The notes under the pieces were generated by a model that worked only from the letters and a program-made list of their open reading frames with translations, had not been told where the DNA came from and searched no databases. Positions 33,048 to 42,852 of a DNA stretch of 46,968 nt are shown here, piece by piece. Position numbers and translations under genes: made by a program. The stretch spans positions 1 to 46,968 of the forward strand of contig JBIOJM010000032.1 of assembly GCA_044450785.1 (NCBI GenBank), written 5' to 3'. This DNA comes from JBIOJM01 sp044450785. Its GTDB lineage: Bacteria > Planctomycetota > Planctomycetia > Isosphaerales > Isosphaeraceae. Position 1 is the first letter of the stretch. Each line of letters starts with the position of its first letter.

Positions 33048-33659
33048 ATGATTCTCGAAGGGATCGTGACAACTCTGAACCGCGATGGCGTACTGAACAT
33101 CGCGCCGATGGGGCCAGAGATCGACCCGGGCCTGAGCATGGCGCGGTTCGTGCTCCGGCCGTTCTACACGTCGACGACCTACCACAATCTCAAAGCGCGG
33201 GGCGAGGGTGTGTTCCACGTCACCGACGACGTGCTGCTCCTGGCCCAGACGGCCATTGGCGCGGCCCCGTTTCCGGTGCCCGACACGCGGCCGGCGGACG
33301 TCGTCACCGGCCGGATCCTGGGCGATGCCTGCCGATACTGTGAGTTTCGGGTCGTCGAGCTCGATGACCGAGACGAGCGAACCTCGATCGTCGTCGAGAC
33401 CGTCGCCCAGGGACGACACCGCGACTTTTTCGGGTTCAACCGGGCCAAGCACGCCGTCCTGGAGGCGGCGATCCTGGCGACTCGCACGGCATGGCTGCCC
33501 CTGGACGAGATGCTCGTCGAGTTCCGCAGGCTCGCGATCTTGGTGGACAAGACCGGGGGCCCCAGGGAGCGCGCGGCCTTCACTCTCTTACACCGGCATC
33601 TTCGCGAGACCGCGGTCCAGCATGGCCTCGACCCGGGCCCGAGCCGATCCCCGTCATGA
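33048..33659 (+). CDS. DUF447 family protein of the H4MPT cluster
   Basis: 203 residues matching DUF447: ILEGIVTTLNRDGVLNIAPM at the N-terminus, RPFYTSTTYHNLKARGEGVF, HVTDDVLLLAQTAIG and FFGFNRAKHAVLEAAILATR. The split-barrel start resembles flavin-binding reductases, and homologues recur in methanogen and methylotroph C1 clusters; a flavin-dependent step in H4MPT synthesis is a reasonable but untested idea. ATG 33048 is 19 bases after the DHPS-like stop. Its TGA overlaps the ATG of the next gene as ATGA. Confidence 0.85.
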   Translation: MILEGIVTTLNRDGVLNIAPMGPEIDPGLSMARFVLRPFYTSTTYHNLKARGEGVFHVTDDVLLLAQTAIGAAPFPVPDTRPADVVTGRILGDACRYCEFRVVELDDRDERTSIVVETVAQGRHRDFFGFNRAKHAVLEAAILATRTAWLPLDEMLVEFRRLAILVDKTGGPRERAAFTLLHRHLRETAVQHGLDPGPSRSPS

Positions 33660-34630
33660 CGAGCCTTCGCGTGCGCATCCGGACGCCGAGTCGGCTGCAC
33701 TTCGGCCTGCTGGGCTGGGGCCCACAACCCCGGCGCCAGTTCGGCGGCATCGGCCTCATGATCGACTCGCCGGGCATCGAGCTCACGGCCGAGCCGGCAC
33801 CGGCGTGGATCGCCCAAGGCCCGCTCGCGACGCGAGTCGAACAGATCGTCACTCGACTTCGAGCGCAAATGCTCGAAACCGGCACGGTCCTACCCCCGGC
33901 CCGCATCCGAATCGAGAGAGCGCCTGCCGAACATGTTGGCCTGGGAGTCGGGACTCAGCTCTCGCTGGCCGTCGCCCGAACGGTCCTCGGACTGGCCGGC
34001 ATGCCCGAACCGACGGTCGAGCAGCTCGCCCGGCTCACCGGTCGCGGCGGTCGGTCGGGTATCGGCTTGCATGGTTTCCACCACGGCGGCTTGATCGTCG
34101 ACGGCGGCCGCAAGGGCGAAGCCGACTTTCCTGCTCTCGTGGCGCGCGTGCCGTTTCCCGAAGACTGGTCGATCCTGATCGTCCAGCCCGCCGGCGAGAG
34201 CGGGTTGCATGGGTCGGACGAGAGCCGCGCCTTCGCCGACCTGCCGCCCTACGCCCCGGGAGTGACCGACGCGCTTTGCCGCTTGGTCCTGCTCGAGATC
34301 CTCCCCGCGGTGATCGAGCGCGACTTGGAGTCTTTCGGTGGCGCACTCAGTGAGCTGCAATCGCGGGTGGGCGCCTGTTTTGCCCCCGCTCAAGGTGGTA
34401 CCTATACCACGGCACACGCCGCCGCGATCGTCGGCGAGCTCAAGCGCCTCGGATTCGCCGGCGCCGGCCAGAGCTCATGGGGCCCGACCCTCTACGCTTT
34501 CGCGCACCGCTCCGAGCACGACCTCACCGCCACGGCCGAGCGGTTGCGCCACCGGTTCGGCCTCCTTGAATCCTCCATCTTCCGCACCACGGCGGACAAC
34601 CAGGGGGCCAGACTCTTCGCGGCCGACTGA
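33656..34630 (+). CDS. mptG: Beta-ribofuranosylaminobenzene 5'-phosphate synthase
   Basis: 324 residues of the GHMP-like beta-RFAP synthase family. RVRIRTPSRLHFGLLGWGPQ is the family N-terminus, VGLGVGTQLSLAVARTVLGL the phosphate-binding loop, and GRGGRSGIGLHGFHHGGLIV the second conserved block. It condenses para-aminobenzoate with PRPP, releasing CO2 and PPi, the first committed step of methanopterin synthesis. The ATG at 33656 lies in the ATGA overlap with DUF447; the frame upstream of it is not coding. It converges on the GH130 gene, with 55 bases between stops. Confidence 0.93.
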   Translation: MTSLRVRIRTPSRLHFGLLGWGPQPRRQFGGIGLMIDSPGIELTAEPAPAWIAQGPLATRVEQIVTRLRAQMLETGTVLPPARIRIERAPAEHVGLGVGTQLSLAVARTVLGLAGMPEPTVEQLARLTGRGGRSGIGLHGFHHGGLIVDGGRKGEADFPALVARVPFPEDWSILIVQPAGESGLHGSDESRAFADLPPYAPGVTDALCRLVLLEILPAVIERDLESFGGALSELQSRVGACFAPAQGGTYTTAHAAAIVGELKRLGFAGAGQSSWGPTLYAFAHRSEHDLTATAERLRHRFGLLESSIFRTTADNQGARLFAAD

Positions 34631-34685
34631 ACGAGCCGGCAGGTGGCTTCGATCCCGCGATCGACGTGTCTTGCCGTGACCGGCC

Positions 34686-36149
34686 TCATGACTCTTCCAG
34701 CGAGGCCAGCAGCGCCCCCAGGTCGATACGAGCGACGCTCGTCGCCAGGTCGCTCATGGCATAAGGCACGATCAACATCCCGTTGTGCACCATCGCCCCG
34801 CACGAATAAACCACGTTCGGAACGTATCCCGATCTTTCCTCGTCATTGGGGATGAGCAGAGGTTCGCGCGTCTGGCCGATCACCCGCCATGGATCGTCCC
34901 GATCCAGCAACGTCGCGCCGATGCAATACTGGCGCATCGGTCCGACACCATGCGTCATGAGAAGCCAGCCGTCTTCGGTCTCGATGGGCGAGCCGCAGTT
35001 GCCGATCTGGATGACCTGCCACGCAAACTTCGGTACCTGGATGAGCTGTGCCTGGCCCCAGGCCAGGATGTCGTCGGATTCCATGTAGTAGAGGTTCTCG
35101 TTGTCGATCCGCGAGATCATCGCGTACTTGCCTCGAACCCGTCTGGGGAAGAGGGCCATCCCCTTGTTCTTGGCGCAGTCGCCGGTGATCAGGCTGATGT
35201 CGATCGTGTCGCCTCCACGGTATTCCAGCAGCTTGGGGAAGATGCGCCCGCCGTCGAATGCCGTGAACGTGCCGTAGTTGACGTGCGTGCCGTCGTCGTC
35301 GGTGAACCGTACCAGCCTCAGGTCCTCGATGCCGTGCCGTTCGATGTCCGAGAAGGGGAAAATCACAATCTCCACTTCCCGTAAGGCCGGAAGCGCGTCC
35401 GGCAGGTGAAGCCGGTAATTCACGCGGGAGAGCGAAATCAACGTGTCGGCGCTCTCTTCCAGAAACCCAGACGTGGCTTGATCCCGACGCACCATGTCGA
35501 TCGCCTCCCCGAGCTGACTTCGCGTGAAGTCGTCACCCAGCCGGGCGAGGATCGACTCGAAGTGGCCCTCCGGCGCTCCCAGGGCAGCCAGGTCGCGCCG
35601 GAACGTCGCCTTGCGGAACCGGTCGGGCACGGTCGCCTTGAGCGGCTTGGAATACGTTCCCGGGGCATCGAGCCGAACGTCTCCTGCGGCGTCGATCACG
35701 CCCGTGCGGAAAACGATCGATGAGATGCCCCCCTCGCCGGTGGCACGCAAGCTCATCAGAAATCGAATCGCACCGGGCGGGACCCCTTCCTGAGTCAGGC
35801 CGGGAACGATCGATGGATTGAACAGCGCGACCGACTCGAGCGCGTAGTCCATCGTGAAACAGGCGCCGATCACCAACTGCCGCGCCCGGCTCAGACCGAT
35901 CCCGGCCGGAATGGTGCCGCGGATCTGCTCATAATGGTCAGCGAAGAACTCGAGGAGATCCGGATTCTGGCCGCGAAAACCACGCTCGAGCTCGGCCAGA
36001 AGTGTTTCGATCTGAGCCTCCGGAAACGTCAGCAGCCGATCGATGATGCCCCTGACCCGTTTCGTGTCGCCCGGGCAGAAGAACCTCGTGATGACGCGCT
36101 CTGGGTCAGGCGTCAATCTCAGCGGCAATCGTGTCACGGGAACCGGCAT
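34686..36149 (-). CDS. GH130-type glycosidase/phosphorylase
   Basis: About 487 residues of the PH1107-related GH130 family, five-bladed propeller enzymes that mostly phosphorolyse beta-mannosides. Recognisable parts are SSIVFRTGVIDAAGDVRLDA, NYRLHLPDALPALREVEIVI, RHGIEDLRLVRFTDDDGTHV, WQVIQIGNCGSPIETEDGWL and HGVGPMRQYCIGATLLDRDD. It is longer than classical mannosyl phosphorylases because of an N-terminal helical extension of ~130 residues. ATG 36149 (MPVPVTRLPLR) is preferred to the frame start at 36242. It faces mptG and diverges from the TlpA-like gene; no sugar-transport genes are nearby, so the substrate is open. Confidence 0.85.
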   Translation of the reverse strand: MPVPVTRLPLRLTPDPERVITRFFCPGDTKRVRGIIDRLLTFPEAQIETLLAELERGFRGQNPDLLEFFADHYEQIRGTIPAGIGLSRARQLVIGACFTMDYALESVALFNPSIVPGLTQEGVPPGAIRFLMSLRATGEGGISSIVFRTGVIDAAGDVRLDAPGTYSKPLKATVPDRFRKATFRRDLAALGAPEGHFESILARLGDDFTRSQLGEAIDMVRRDQATSGFLEESADTLISLSRVNYRLHLPDALPALREVEIVIFPFSDIERHGIEDLRLVRFTDDDGTHVNYGTFTAFDGGRIFPKLLEYRGGDTIDISLITGDCAKNKGMALFPRRVRGKYAMISRIDNENLYYMESDDILAWGQAQLIQVPKFAWQVIQIGNCGSPIETEDGWLLMTHGVGPMRQYCIGATLLDRDDPWRVIGQTREPLLIPNDEERSGYVPNVVYSCGAMVHNGMLIVPYAMSDLATSVARIDLGALLASLEES

Positions 36150-36358
36150 CGTGGACTCCTGACTGGTTTCGACCGCCCGACCCATTCGCCACGTCTCTGC
36201 TGTTTTAGTCCAAGAAATGCCATCGATCAATAATCTCGGCACCCACTGGTACTCGGGTCGCCGGCGACTTTAGAATCATCCGTTCGGTGTTCCTGGCCTG
36301 AACGATCCCGCGGCGAGAAGATTTCGCGGTACGATCCGTTTCCTCGAGGAGGTCTGCG

Positions 36359-37444
36359 ATGTTGAATTACAAGCGAATGAGCCTGTTCGTCTTTGTCGTG
36401 ATCGGCATTGCCATCCCCCGCGCCGGCGCTCAGACGCTGGGCGTCGGCGATCCGGCCCCCAAGCTGGAGGTCAAGTCATTCGTCAAGGGCGAGCCGGTCA
36501 CCGCGTTCGAGCGCGGCAAGACATACGTCGTCGAATTCTGGGCCACCTGGTGCGGACCTTGCCGGACTAGCATCCCCCATCTGACCGAGCTCCAGAAGAA
36601 ACATCCGGAGGTCACTTTCATTGGAGTCAGCATCTCGGAACAGGACCAGGACCTGGTGAAGCCGTTCGTCGAGAAGATGGGTGACAAGATGGCCTACCGC
36701 GTCGCCCTGGACCTCGTGGACAAAGACAAGAATAGCCATGGGGTGATGTCCAAATCCTGGATGACGGCCGCCGGTCAAGGCGGGATTCCGACGGCGTTCA
36801 TCGTCTCCGGAGTAGGGAAGATCTACTGGATCGGCCATCCCATGCAGATGGATGAGCCGCTCGAGAAGATCGCGTCCGGCTCATGGGACTTGAAGACCGC
36901 GGTGGAAGAGCATCGCAAGGAAACGGAGAAGCAGGCGAAAATCCAGAAGCTCGAGAACGCGCTGGACGCGGCGATCAAATCGGGCCAGCCCAAGGATGTC
37001 GTGACGTCGATCGACAAGATCCTGGAACTGAGGCCCGATCTGGAATCGGTGCACGGTCCAATGAAACTCACGGCTTACATCAAGCTGGGCGACGAGGACA
37101 AGGCACTCGGTCTTGCCAGGCGACTCTCCGCCGCCCTAAGCAAGAGCGCACAGGGTCTGAACGGGGTCGCCTGGGCCATAGTCGATCCCGAGGCGGGAAT
37201 CAAACCCGGGAGCAAACTGCTTCAGTTTGCGGTCGAGACCGCCCAGCGCGCGGACAAGCTCGCTGAGGAAAAAGACCCGGCGATCGCCGACACCCTCGGC
37301 AAGGCCTATTTCGACTCCGGCGATGTCCCCAAGGCCGTCGAGACTCAAGAGCGGGCCGTCCGCCTGGCAAAGGGAACCCCGTTTGAACAGAACAAGGACA
37401 TCACCGACCGCCTCGAACAATACAAGAAGGCAGCCAAGAAATGA
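36359..37444 (+). CDS. Exported TlpA-like thioredoxin-fold protein
   Basis: 361 residues. GAGGAGG lies eight bases before ATG 36359. A signal peptide (RMSLFVFVVIGIAIPRAGAQ) is followed by a thioredoxin domain with FWATWCGPCRTSIPHL (Cys65, Cys68) and a cis-Pro in GGIPTAFIV. The C-terminal ~190 residues are helical, with TPR-like repeats (VTSIDKILELRPDLESVHGP, ADTLGKAYFDSGDVPKAVET). This fits a periplasmic disulfide reductase of the TlpA/ResA type with a partner-binding extension. Its stop lies one base from the stop of the convergent phosphofructokinase gene, leaving no room for a separate terminator. Confidence 0.9.
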   Translation: MLNYKRMSLFVFVVIGIAIPRAGAQTLGVGDPAPKLEVKSFVKGEPVTAFERGKTYVVEFWATWCGPCRTSIPHLTELQKKHPEVTFIGVSISEQDQDLVKPFVEKMGDKMAYRVALDLVDKDKNSHGVMSKSWMTAAGQGGIPTAFIVSGVGKIYWIGHPMQMDEPLEKIASGSWDLKTAVEEHRKETEKQAKIQKLENALDAAIKSGQPKDVVTSIDKILELRPDLESVHGPMKLTAYIKLGDEDKALGLARRLSAALSKSAQGLNGVAWAIVDPEAGIKPGSKLLQFAVETAQRADKLAEEKDPAIADTLGKAYFDSGDVPKAVETQERAVRLAKGTPFEQNKDITDRLEQYKKAAKK

Positions 37445-37445
37445 T

Positions 37446-38486
37446 TCAGTGGAAGAACGCCGCGGCCTCGTCGTAATAGCCGAGGTCAAGCTTCTTCGTG
37501 GCGATGACCGCCTCGCTCATGGGAGTTTCCACGATCCGGCCACCCATCGTGGTGACCATGGTGCCGAACCGCTTCTGGAGTGCGAGGCGGCCGGCGGCGA
37601 GTCCTAACCGGGTCGCCAGGATGCGGTCGTAAGCACTCGGCGGCCCACCCCGTTGAAGGTGGCCCAGCACGACCGAGCGAGTTTCGATTCCCGTCTGCTT
37701 TTCAATGGCAAGGGCGATCACGACGCCGATACCGCCCAGGCGCGGGTTGCCGAACGGGTCGGGGTGATCGCCCAGGGTCAGGGGAGCTTGATCGGGAAAC
37801 TTGGCACCCTCGGCAACCATGACGATGCCGTATTTCTTGCCGGCGGCCCGCCGCTGCGACAAGATGCCGATCAAGTGCGGCAGGTCGATGGGAACTTCAG
37901 GCACGAGGATGTAATCGGCCCCGACCGCCAGCCCGGCGAAGCACGCGATCCAGCCTGAGTGGCGGCCCATCGTCTCGACGACCACGATCCGGCGGTGGCT
38001 CTCGGTCGTGGTGCGCAGGCGATCCACGGCTTCCATCACGATGTTGACGGCCGTGTCGAACCCGAATGAGAAATCGGTCGCCATCAGGTCGTTGTCGATC
38101 GTCTTGGGGATGCCGACCACGGGGAGCTGAAAGTCATTATGCAGGCGGATCGCGACGCCCAGGGTATCATCGCCGCCGGTCACGATCAGGGCATCGAGCT
38201 CCATCCGCGTGAAATTCTCGCAGAGCGCGGCCAGCTCCGTCTCGGGGTTCCGATACGGATTGGTCCGCGACGACCCGAGGATGCTGCCCCCCTGGGCGAT
38301 GATGCCGTCGGTCGCGGCGATCGTCAGGGGGCACGTCATGTTCTGAACCAGCCCGCGCCAGCCTTCGAGGATGCCGACACACGGCGCTCCCGCGTTGGCA
38401 AGCTGCTGGACCACCGCGCGGATGACGGCATTCAACCCGGGGCAGTCACCGCCGCCGGTGAGTAAACCGACCTTCATGGAATTCAT
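37446..38486 (-). CDS. 6-phosphofructokinase, PPi-type by active-site residues
   Basis: 346 residues of the PfkA family. KVGLLTGGGDCPGLNAVIRA, IPKTIDNDLMATDFSFGFDT, METMGRHSGWIA and GHLQRGGPPSAYDRILATRL are all present. Two residues that separate ATP from pyrophosphate users point to PPi: Asp107 in VTGGDDTLGVA, where ATP enzymes have Gly, and Lys128 in IPKTIDND, where ATP enzymes have Gly. A reversible PPi-fructose-6-phosphate phosphotransferase is therefore likely. ATG 38486 or ATG 38477 may start it; neither has a clear ribosome site. It is convergent with the TlpA-like gene. Confidence 0.9.
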   Translation of the reverse strand: MNSMKVGLLTGGGDCPGLNAVIRAVVQQLANAGAPCVGILEGWRGLVQNMTCPLTIAATDGIIAQGGSILGSSRTNPYRNPETELAALCENFTRMELDALIVTGGDDTLGVAIRLHNDFQLPVVGIPKTIDNDLMATDFSFGFDTAVNIVMEAVDRLRTTTESHRRIVVVETMGRHSGWIACFAGLAVGADYILVPEVPIDLPHLIGILSQRRAAGKKYGIVMVAEGAKFPDQAPLTLGDHPDPFGNPRLGGIGVVIALAIEKQTGIETRSVVLGHLQRGGPPSAYDRILATRLGLAAGRLALQKRFGTMVTTMGGRIVETPMSEAVIATKKLDLGYYDEAAAFFH

Positions 38487-38747
38487 CCATCATCTTGAAG
38501 GCGAGACGTTAGTCTCGAACGAACCGCGCCGGCGCCGCCGCCCTACGGGATGGGCACCGCCACGTCACGACGCGCACGACCTCCAGCCCTGAGCGTACCA
38601 TGGCGCAGGCGTTCGGGCCAGAGACGCCGCCAGCCCTTTTTGAACTTCGGGTGGCGTAGCCCCTGGAGGCGGCGACCATGACTCTTGGTCGCGTGCATAT
38701 CGCAACGACTGGTGTGTTTGACGGAATCTCGGTGACCCGCGCAGATC

Positions 38748-41700
38748 TTACGTCCGCCGCACTCGCAACAACTCCTGCCGCGCTGCCGGATCGCCGGGCG
38801 CCAGCCGAAGCACGTGCTCCCAGGCCGCGACCGCCTCCTCGATCCGCCCGCTTTCCTTGAGCGCATAGCCCAGGTTTAGGTGGGTTGCCGCGTGGTTCGG
38901 CCGGTACCGCAGTGCCTGCCGGTAGGCCTGCACGGCCTCATCAAAACGCCGGATACGCATCAACAGCGTACCCAGGTTGTGGTGGGCAGAGGCATCATCG
39001 GGCGCACGGGCGATCAACGATCTGAGCGCCCCTTCCGCCTCGTCGGGCTCGCCGTGTTCGAAGAGGAACTGGCAACGGCTGCGCAACGTCTCGAGGTCAT
39101 CCGGGCACGCCGCGACGGCCCGATCCAAGGCGTCCCGCGTTTCCGCGAACCGCCCGAGCCCAAGCGCCGTCCGGCTTTTGATCAGCAGCCCCTCGACGCG
39201 CAGTGCCCCATCCTCTGACAGCTTTTCGGCGAGGGCTTCCGCCTCGGCGAGCCGGCCGCCACGGATCAAGGTCTCCGCCAGCCCGCGCCAGCCCTGGCGA
39301 TATTTTGGTACTTCACGGACCACCTCGCACCACTGCCGCTCGGCCTCGGCCAGGTCTCCCATGTCGTTGGCCACCACCGCCAGGTTGTGGCGTGCCTTGT
39401 AGCCGGTCAGACCGCGATCCACGCTGGCGAAATGGCGCTCCTCGCCATTGCCCAACACGTCGAGATAGGCGCGTCTCGATTCCTCCAGCCGGCCCAGGTC
39501 GTGCAGCAACACCCCTTCACGAAACCGTAGCTCGGTGTCTCGAGGAAACACCCGGCGGCCTTGCCGGCACGTCTCGAACGCCTCTTCGTGGCGGCCCAAC
39601 CGCATCAAGGCGAAAACGAGGAGAGCAAACGCCTTGCGCAGGTGCGACTCATCGGGACCGGATCGTTCGATGCCGCGCTCCAGATATTCGACCGCTTCCG
39701 TGAACCGCGAACCGTGGACGTGCGTCATGCCCAGGTTGAAGAGCGTGAAGGGGTGTTCGGGCCGCTCCGCCAACTCGAGCTCGAGCAAGTGCAGGTCGCG
39801 CCCGCGCTTCTTCTCCTGGGCTGCTCGGCTCTGGTCCGTGCCCGAGTGAACGACGTAGATGTCGGTCCACGCGACCTCGCCGCCGGCTGCGCGGATCGCA
39901 GGCAGGATCTGCTCGTGAATCCGCCCGTCGAATCGCAGGTCGGGCCGGTTGCGGAACAGCTTGACGTGATCGACGACCGTCACGTCGGACTCCGGCTCGC
40001 CGTCCTCGCCGCCACCGGGACAGTGGACCTGCACGACGAAGCCCAGCACGTTAGGCGCCATGTTACGATCGATCGGGCCGCGAAGCTTGCGTCCGCACTC
40101 AGGCGGGATCGTGTCGTCGGAGTCCATCCAGAACAGCCAATCGCCCCGGGCATGCCGTAGCGACTCATTCCGCGCGGCCGAGAAGTCGTCGCACCAGGCG
40201 AAGTGGAACAACCGACCGCCGAAGGACTCGACAATCCTCGGCGTCTCGTCCACCGAGCCGGTGTCGACGATCACCATCTCGTCGACCCAGGGGCGGATGC
40301 TCTCCAAGCACGCCGGCAGGGTCTTGGCGGAGTCGCGGACGATCATGCAAAGGGAAAGCCGCGGCCGATCCTGTTTTCGGCTAATCCACAAACCACCGCC
40401 CGGCGCCATCCCGACGGCAAACGGCCCAGGTGCCTTCCGCAACGGCGGTTCAGCGCTCGGCGCCATCGCCTTTGGCGGCGGCAAGTCACCCTCCGTCTCG
40501 GCCCCGTTCCTCGACCACTTATGGCGGAAACGCCGCTCGTTCTCGCACATCAAGAGCCCGAAATCGATCCCGCTGCCCAGGAACGTCCGGCCGCCGAAAT
40601 GATGGACGAACGAATCGGCGGCGATGGCGGCGCGATAGCCGGACTGGATCGCCCGCAGGCAGTAGTCGTCGTCCTCGAAACAGCCGACGCCGAACTGCTC
40701 GTCCAATAGCCCGATCTCCTCGACGACCGTCCGGCGGATCAGCAAGCAGAACCCGACCAGGCGGTTCACGTCGATGACCCGGCCGTCGTTGGCCCCGCCC
40801 CAATCCCACGCGAATCCGTCCAGGTCGGATAGGCTGTCGTAGCCAACCGTCACCTGCTGCGGACCGCTCACGAAATTGGAGCACGGGCCCACCAGTCCGA
40901 TTGACGGATCGCTGTAAAGTGCCCTTAACAACCGGCACAGCCAGCCGGTGGTCACGACGACATCATTATTCAAGAGCAGGATCTGGCTCCCGCTGGAGAC
41001 GGCGATCCCCTGGTTGACCGCGGCCGGGAACCCGCGATTCGCGCCGTTGACGATCAGCCGCAGGTCCGGAACGCTGCGGAGGTATTCAACCGTGCCGTCG
41101 CTCGATCCATTGTCGACGACGATCAGCTCGAAATGCTCGTCAGTGAGGTTCCGGACACTATCGAGGCACTGCCGGGTGAATTCGAGCTGGTTGTGGGTGA
41201 CGATCACGATCGACGTCAGGCCACGGTCGGGCACTTTGGCCGGACGCGCACGCACGAGGTATTGATAGGTGTAATACTCGGCGGCGTCCTGGTCCGAGAG
41301 CCCATCGATGGACAGCCGGCCGAGTCGCACCGGACCGCTCCGGCCGCGCATCGCCTCGCCATCGCCCGGGCCGATCACCGACCGCATCTCGTCGATCGCG
41401 AAGCCAGCCCGGAAGAAGAGCTTTTCGATCTCGCGGCGCGTGAAGAACCGCAGATGGGTACGGTCGAGCAGGCCGGCCGACTCGTACGTCCAGTTGCCCT
41501 CGAGCAACGACCGGACCACGGTGTGGTGCCGCACGTTGGGAATGCTGGCGATCAGGCAACCCTCGGGAGACAACCATTGCCGGGCCTGACGCATCAACCG
41601 ATCGGGCTCGCGCAGGTGCTCGATGACGTCGCCGCAGACGATCGCGTCGAACCTTCCCGGCGCCAGGGTTAAGTCGAGCCGCTCGACGTCGCCGCGGAAG

Positions 41701-42830
41701 ACCTGGTCGAGGCGCTGCCGCGCCACCGCGGCGGCAGACTCGTCGAGCTCGATCCCCACGACCTCAGCCTGCTGGCGAGCCTTGAGTGCCTCGCCCAGTC
41801 TGCCCGCGCCGCAACCGATATCGAGGATGGCCCCCGCTGTCTCCGGAATGAGCGCCATCACCTCCGGCCGCGCATGGCCGAAGTAGAACGGGTCGGAAAC
41901 GCCGGGACCGGCCGCGACCTGCTTGACCGCGCCTCCTGTAGGGTGGCCATTCCGCACCGAAATCCGTGATGCTGACTCCACCTCGCGCAGCAGCCGCTCC
42001 ATCCGATGGCCGTAGGTGTGCTTCTCGAGCGCCTCGGCCCGACCTGCCGCCGCGATTTTCTCCCGGAGCGATTCGCGATCGAGATAAAACGCCAGCTTGT
42101 CGAGCAGGTCCTCCGGCTCACGATACGTCGCCAAGTGTACTCCGTCCCGGAACAACTCCGCCTGCCCATTGGCGGTCAGTTCGTTGGTCACCAGAAGCGT
42201 CCCAGAGGCCAGGGCCTCGAAGACCCGCATGTTGACGTCGTTTTTGATGCTCCGGTTAAAGATTATCCGCGCCGCAGAGTACGTGCGGGCCATCTCCTCG
42301 AAGTAGCACTGACCGATGAACGTGCGGCGATACTTGCGGCGGATCAGCTCGAGCAGATCGGCCCGGGGGCCGGGGAATACGTGTCCCACGAACGCGATGT
42401 CGTACTGCTTGGCGACGTCGTGTTTGCCGTGGATTTCCGGGTCACAGGCCAAGGGGAGCCAGGACGCGGAGGAAACGCCGGCGCGGCGAAGCTGGTCAGC
42501 GCCGTCACGCTGAGCGGCGAAGACGAAATCGAAGCCGCGCGATTTCTCCAAAGACCAAGCAAAATCCACGTGGGTATCGATGGCCCACCAGGCGCTGGGA
42601 TGCAGGTCGGGCGGCAGGTGATACCGGAGGCCGTCGTCGATGTTCAGATAGAGGTCGAATCCGGCGCGGGGGATTCGATCCATTTCGCCGGGCTGGAAGT
42701 GCTCGACCGCGACCAGGCTTCCGAGAGCACGATGGCAATAGACGCCCGTCGTCTCGGGCCTCTGCATGCCGTCGAAGATCAAAGCGACGCGACGGATCTC
42801 CACGCGCGCACCCCTTTCCAGGGTGGGCAT
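38748..42830 (-). CDS. Giant multidomain glycosyltransferase-methyltransferase-TPR protein
   Basis: 1360 residues holding four enzyme-like domains. Residues ~10-290 are a CgeB-type GT-B transferase (NIDDGLRYHLPPDLHPSAWW, NMRVFEALASGTLLVTNEL). Residues ~315-500 are a SAM methyltransferase (ILDIGCGAGRLGEAL, DAIVCGDVIEHLREPDRL). Residues ~538-790 are a GT2 transferase (TSIVIVTHNQLEFTRQCLDS, ILLLNNDVVV). Residues ~825-1040 are a second GT2 (LSLCMIVRDSAKTLPACLES, FWMDSDDTIP). The rest is TPRs ending in SAHHNLGTLLMRIRRFDEAV-type units. Such chains build and modify surface glycans, often O-glycosylating proteins. It follows the GT4 gene in the same direction, separated by ~80 bases of repeat DNA, so both probably serve one pathway. 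Confidence 0.88.
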   Translation of the reverse strand: MPTLERGARVEIRRVALIFDGMQRPETTGVYCHRALGSLVAVEHFQPGEMDRIPRAGFDLYLNIDDGLRYHLPPDLHPSAWWAIDTHVDFAWSLEKSRGFDFVFAAQRDGADQLRRAGVSSASWLPLACDPEIHGKHDVAKQYDIAFVGHVFPGPRADLLELIRRKYRRTFIGQCYFEEMARTYSAARIIFNRSIKNDVNMRVFEALASGTLLVTNELTANGQAELFRDGVHLATYREPEDLLDKLAFYLDRESLREKIAAAGRAEALEKHTYGHRMERLLREVESASRISVRNGHPTGGAVKQVAAGPGVSDPFYFGHARPEVMALIPETAGAILDIGCGAGRLGEALKARQQAEVVGIELDESAAAVARQRLDQVFRGDVERLDLTLAPGRFDAIVCGDVIEHLREPDRLMRQARQWLSPEGCLIASIPNVRHHTVVRSLLEGNWTYESAGLLDRTHLRFFTRREIEKLFFRAGFAIDEMRSVIGPGDGEAMRGRSGPVRLGRLSIDGLSDQDAAEYYTYQYLVRARPAKVPDRGLTSIVIVTHNQLEFTRQCLDSVRNLTDEHFELIVVDNGSSDGTVEYLRSVPDLRLIVNGANRGFPAAVNQGIAVSSGSQILLLNNDVVVTTGWLCRLLRALYSDPSIGLVGPCSNFVSGPQQVTVGYDSLSDLDGFAWDWGGANDGRVIDVNRLVGFCLLIRRTVVEEIGLLDEQFGVGCFEDDDYCLRAIQSGYRAAIAADSFVHHFGGRTFLGSGIDFGLLMCENERRFRHKWSRNGAETEGDLPPPKAMAPSAEPPLRKAPGPFAVGMAPGGGLWISRKQDRPRLSLCMIVRDSAKTLPACLESIRPWVDEMVIVDTGSVDETPRIVESFGGRLFHFAWCDDFSAARNESLRHARGDWLFWMDSDDTIPPECGRKLRGPIDRNMAPNVLGFVVQVHCPGGGEDGEPESDVTVVDHVKLFRNRPDLRFDGRIHEQILPAIRAAGGEVAWTDIYVVHSGTDQSRAAQEKKRGRDLHLLELELAERPEHPFTLFNLGMTHVHGSRFTEAVEYLERGIERSGPDESHLRKAFALLVFALMRLGRHEEAFETCRQGRRVFPRDTELRFREGVLLHDLGRLEESRRAYLDVLGNGEERHFASVDRGLTGYKARHNLAVVANDMGDLAEAERQWCEVVREVPKYRQGWRGLAETLIRGGRLAEAEALAEKLSEDGALRVEGLLIKSRTALGLGRFAETRDALDRAVAACPDDLETLRSRCQFLFEHGEPDEAEGALRSLIARAPDDASAHHNLGTLLMRIRRFDEAVQAYRQALRYRPNHAATHLNLGYALKESGRIEEAVAAWEHVLRLAPGDPAARQELLRVRRT

Positions 42831-42852
42831 TGCCCACCGTTGTGACGTCGTC

